Source: Hypoxylon rubiginosum
Lineage: Eukaryota; Ascomycota; Sordariomycetes; Xylariales; Hypoxylaceae
Length of the DNA stretch: 64,000 nt
Reading direction: 5' to 3'
Assembly: GCA_902806565.1 (NCBI GenBank)
Contig: CADCXA010000011.1
Coordinates: forward strand, 248,001 to 312,000
Shown: piece by piece, positions 63,944 through 64,000 of the stretch
Position numbering within the stretch: the first letter of the stretch is position 1
Layout: each line of letters begins with the position of its first letter
Notes under the pieces: generated by a model
The model's database searches: none
Seen by the model: only the letters and a program-made list of their open reading frames with translations
Told to the model about the DNA's origin: nothing
Position numbers and translations under genes: made by a program

Positions 63944-64000
63944 GACTTGTCAGAACAAGGTAGCCCTGGGCGAGGCAAGAGGTCCAAGAGGGGAATTCCA

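Overview
This window is nuclear DNA of a filamentous ascomycete, most likely a Sordariomycete (Pezizomycotina). The evidence is GT-AG introns of about 49 to 125 bases with CTAAC-like branch points, G+C-biased third codon positions, fungal-type genes (RAT1, an IRA/NF1-type RasGAP, HAS1, a pectate lyase) and a very AT-rich block with the signature of repeat-induced point mutation (RIP). I cannot name the species.

Layout. (1) 0.6-21.6 kb is a normal gene-dense arm: RAT1/XRN2 exonuclease (+), a 14-exon neurofibromin-like RasGAP (+), MutY adenine glycosylase (+), a small spliced 69-aa orphan (+), a secreted PL1 pectate lyase (+), an alpha/beta hydrolase (+) and an EthD-domain protein (-). (2) 22.3-51.0 kb is one continuous AT-rich block with no ORF of 60 codons or more inside it. 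Six 60-base lines counted by hand gave 1 to 12 G+C, mean about 8%. It begins and ends in an 86-bp inverted repeat with only five mismatches, so I read the block as one giant RIP-decayed mobile element, or a nest inside one, of about 28.7 kb. It still holds several decayed tandem arrays with periods of 11, 51, 60, about 75, about 102 and about 141 bp. (3) 51.1-64 kb is gene-bearing again: a short-chain dehydrogenase (+), HAS1 RNA helicase (-), a small secreted cysteine-rich protein (+), bifunctional PFK-2/FBPase-2 (-) and an F-box/LRR-like protein (-).

How the genes relate. There are no operons and no clear biosynthetic cluster. Housekeeping genes (RNA turnover, Ras signalling, base-excision repair, ribosome biogenesis, glycolytic control) lie on both arms. 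The more accessory, lifestyle-type genes (pectate lyase, alpha/beta hydrolase, EthD protein, SDR, secreted Cys-rich protein) tend to lie nearer the AT block, as is common beside repeat islands in plant-associated fungi. That link is inference.

Exon coordinates were set by hand from splice signals, reading frame and family resemblance. In every multi-exon gene the exon lengths sum to a multiple of three.
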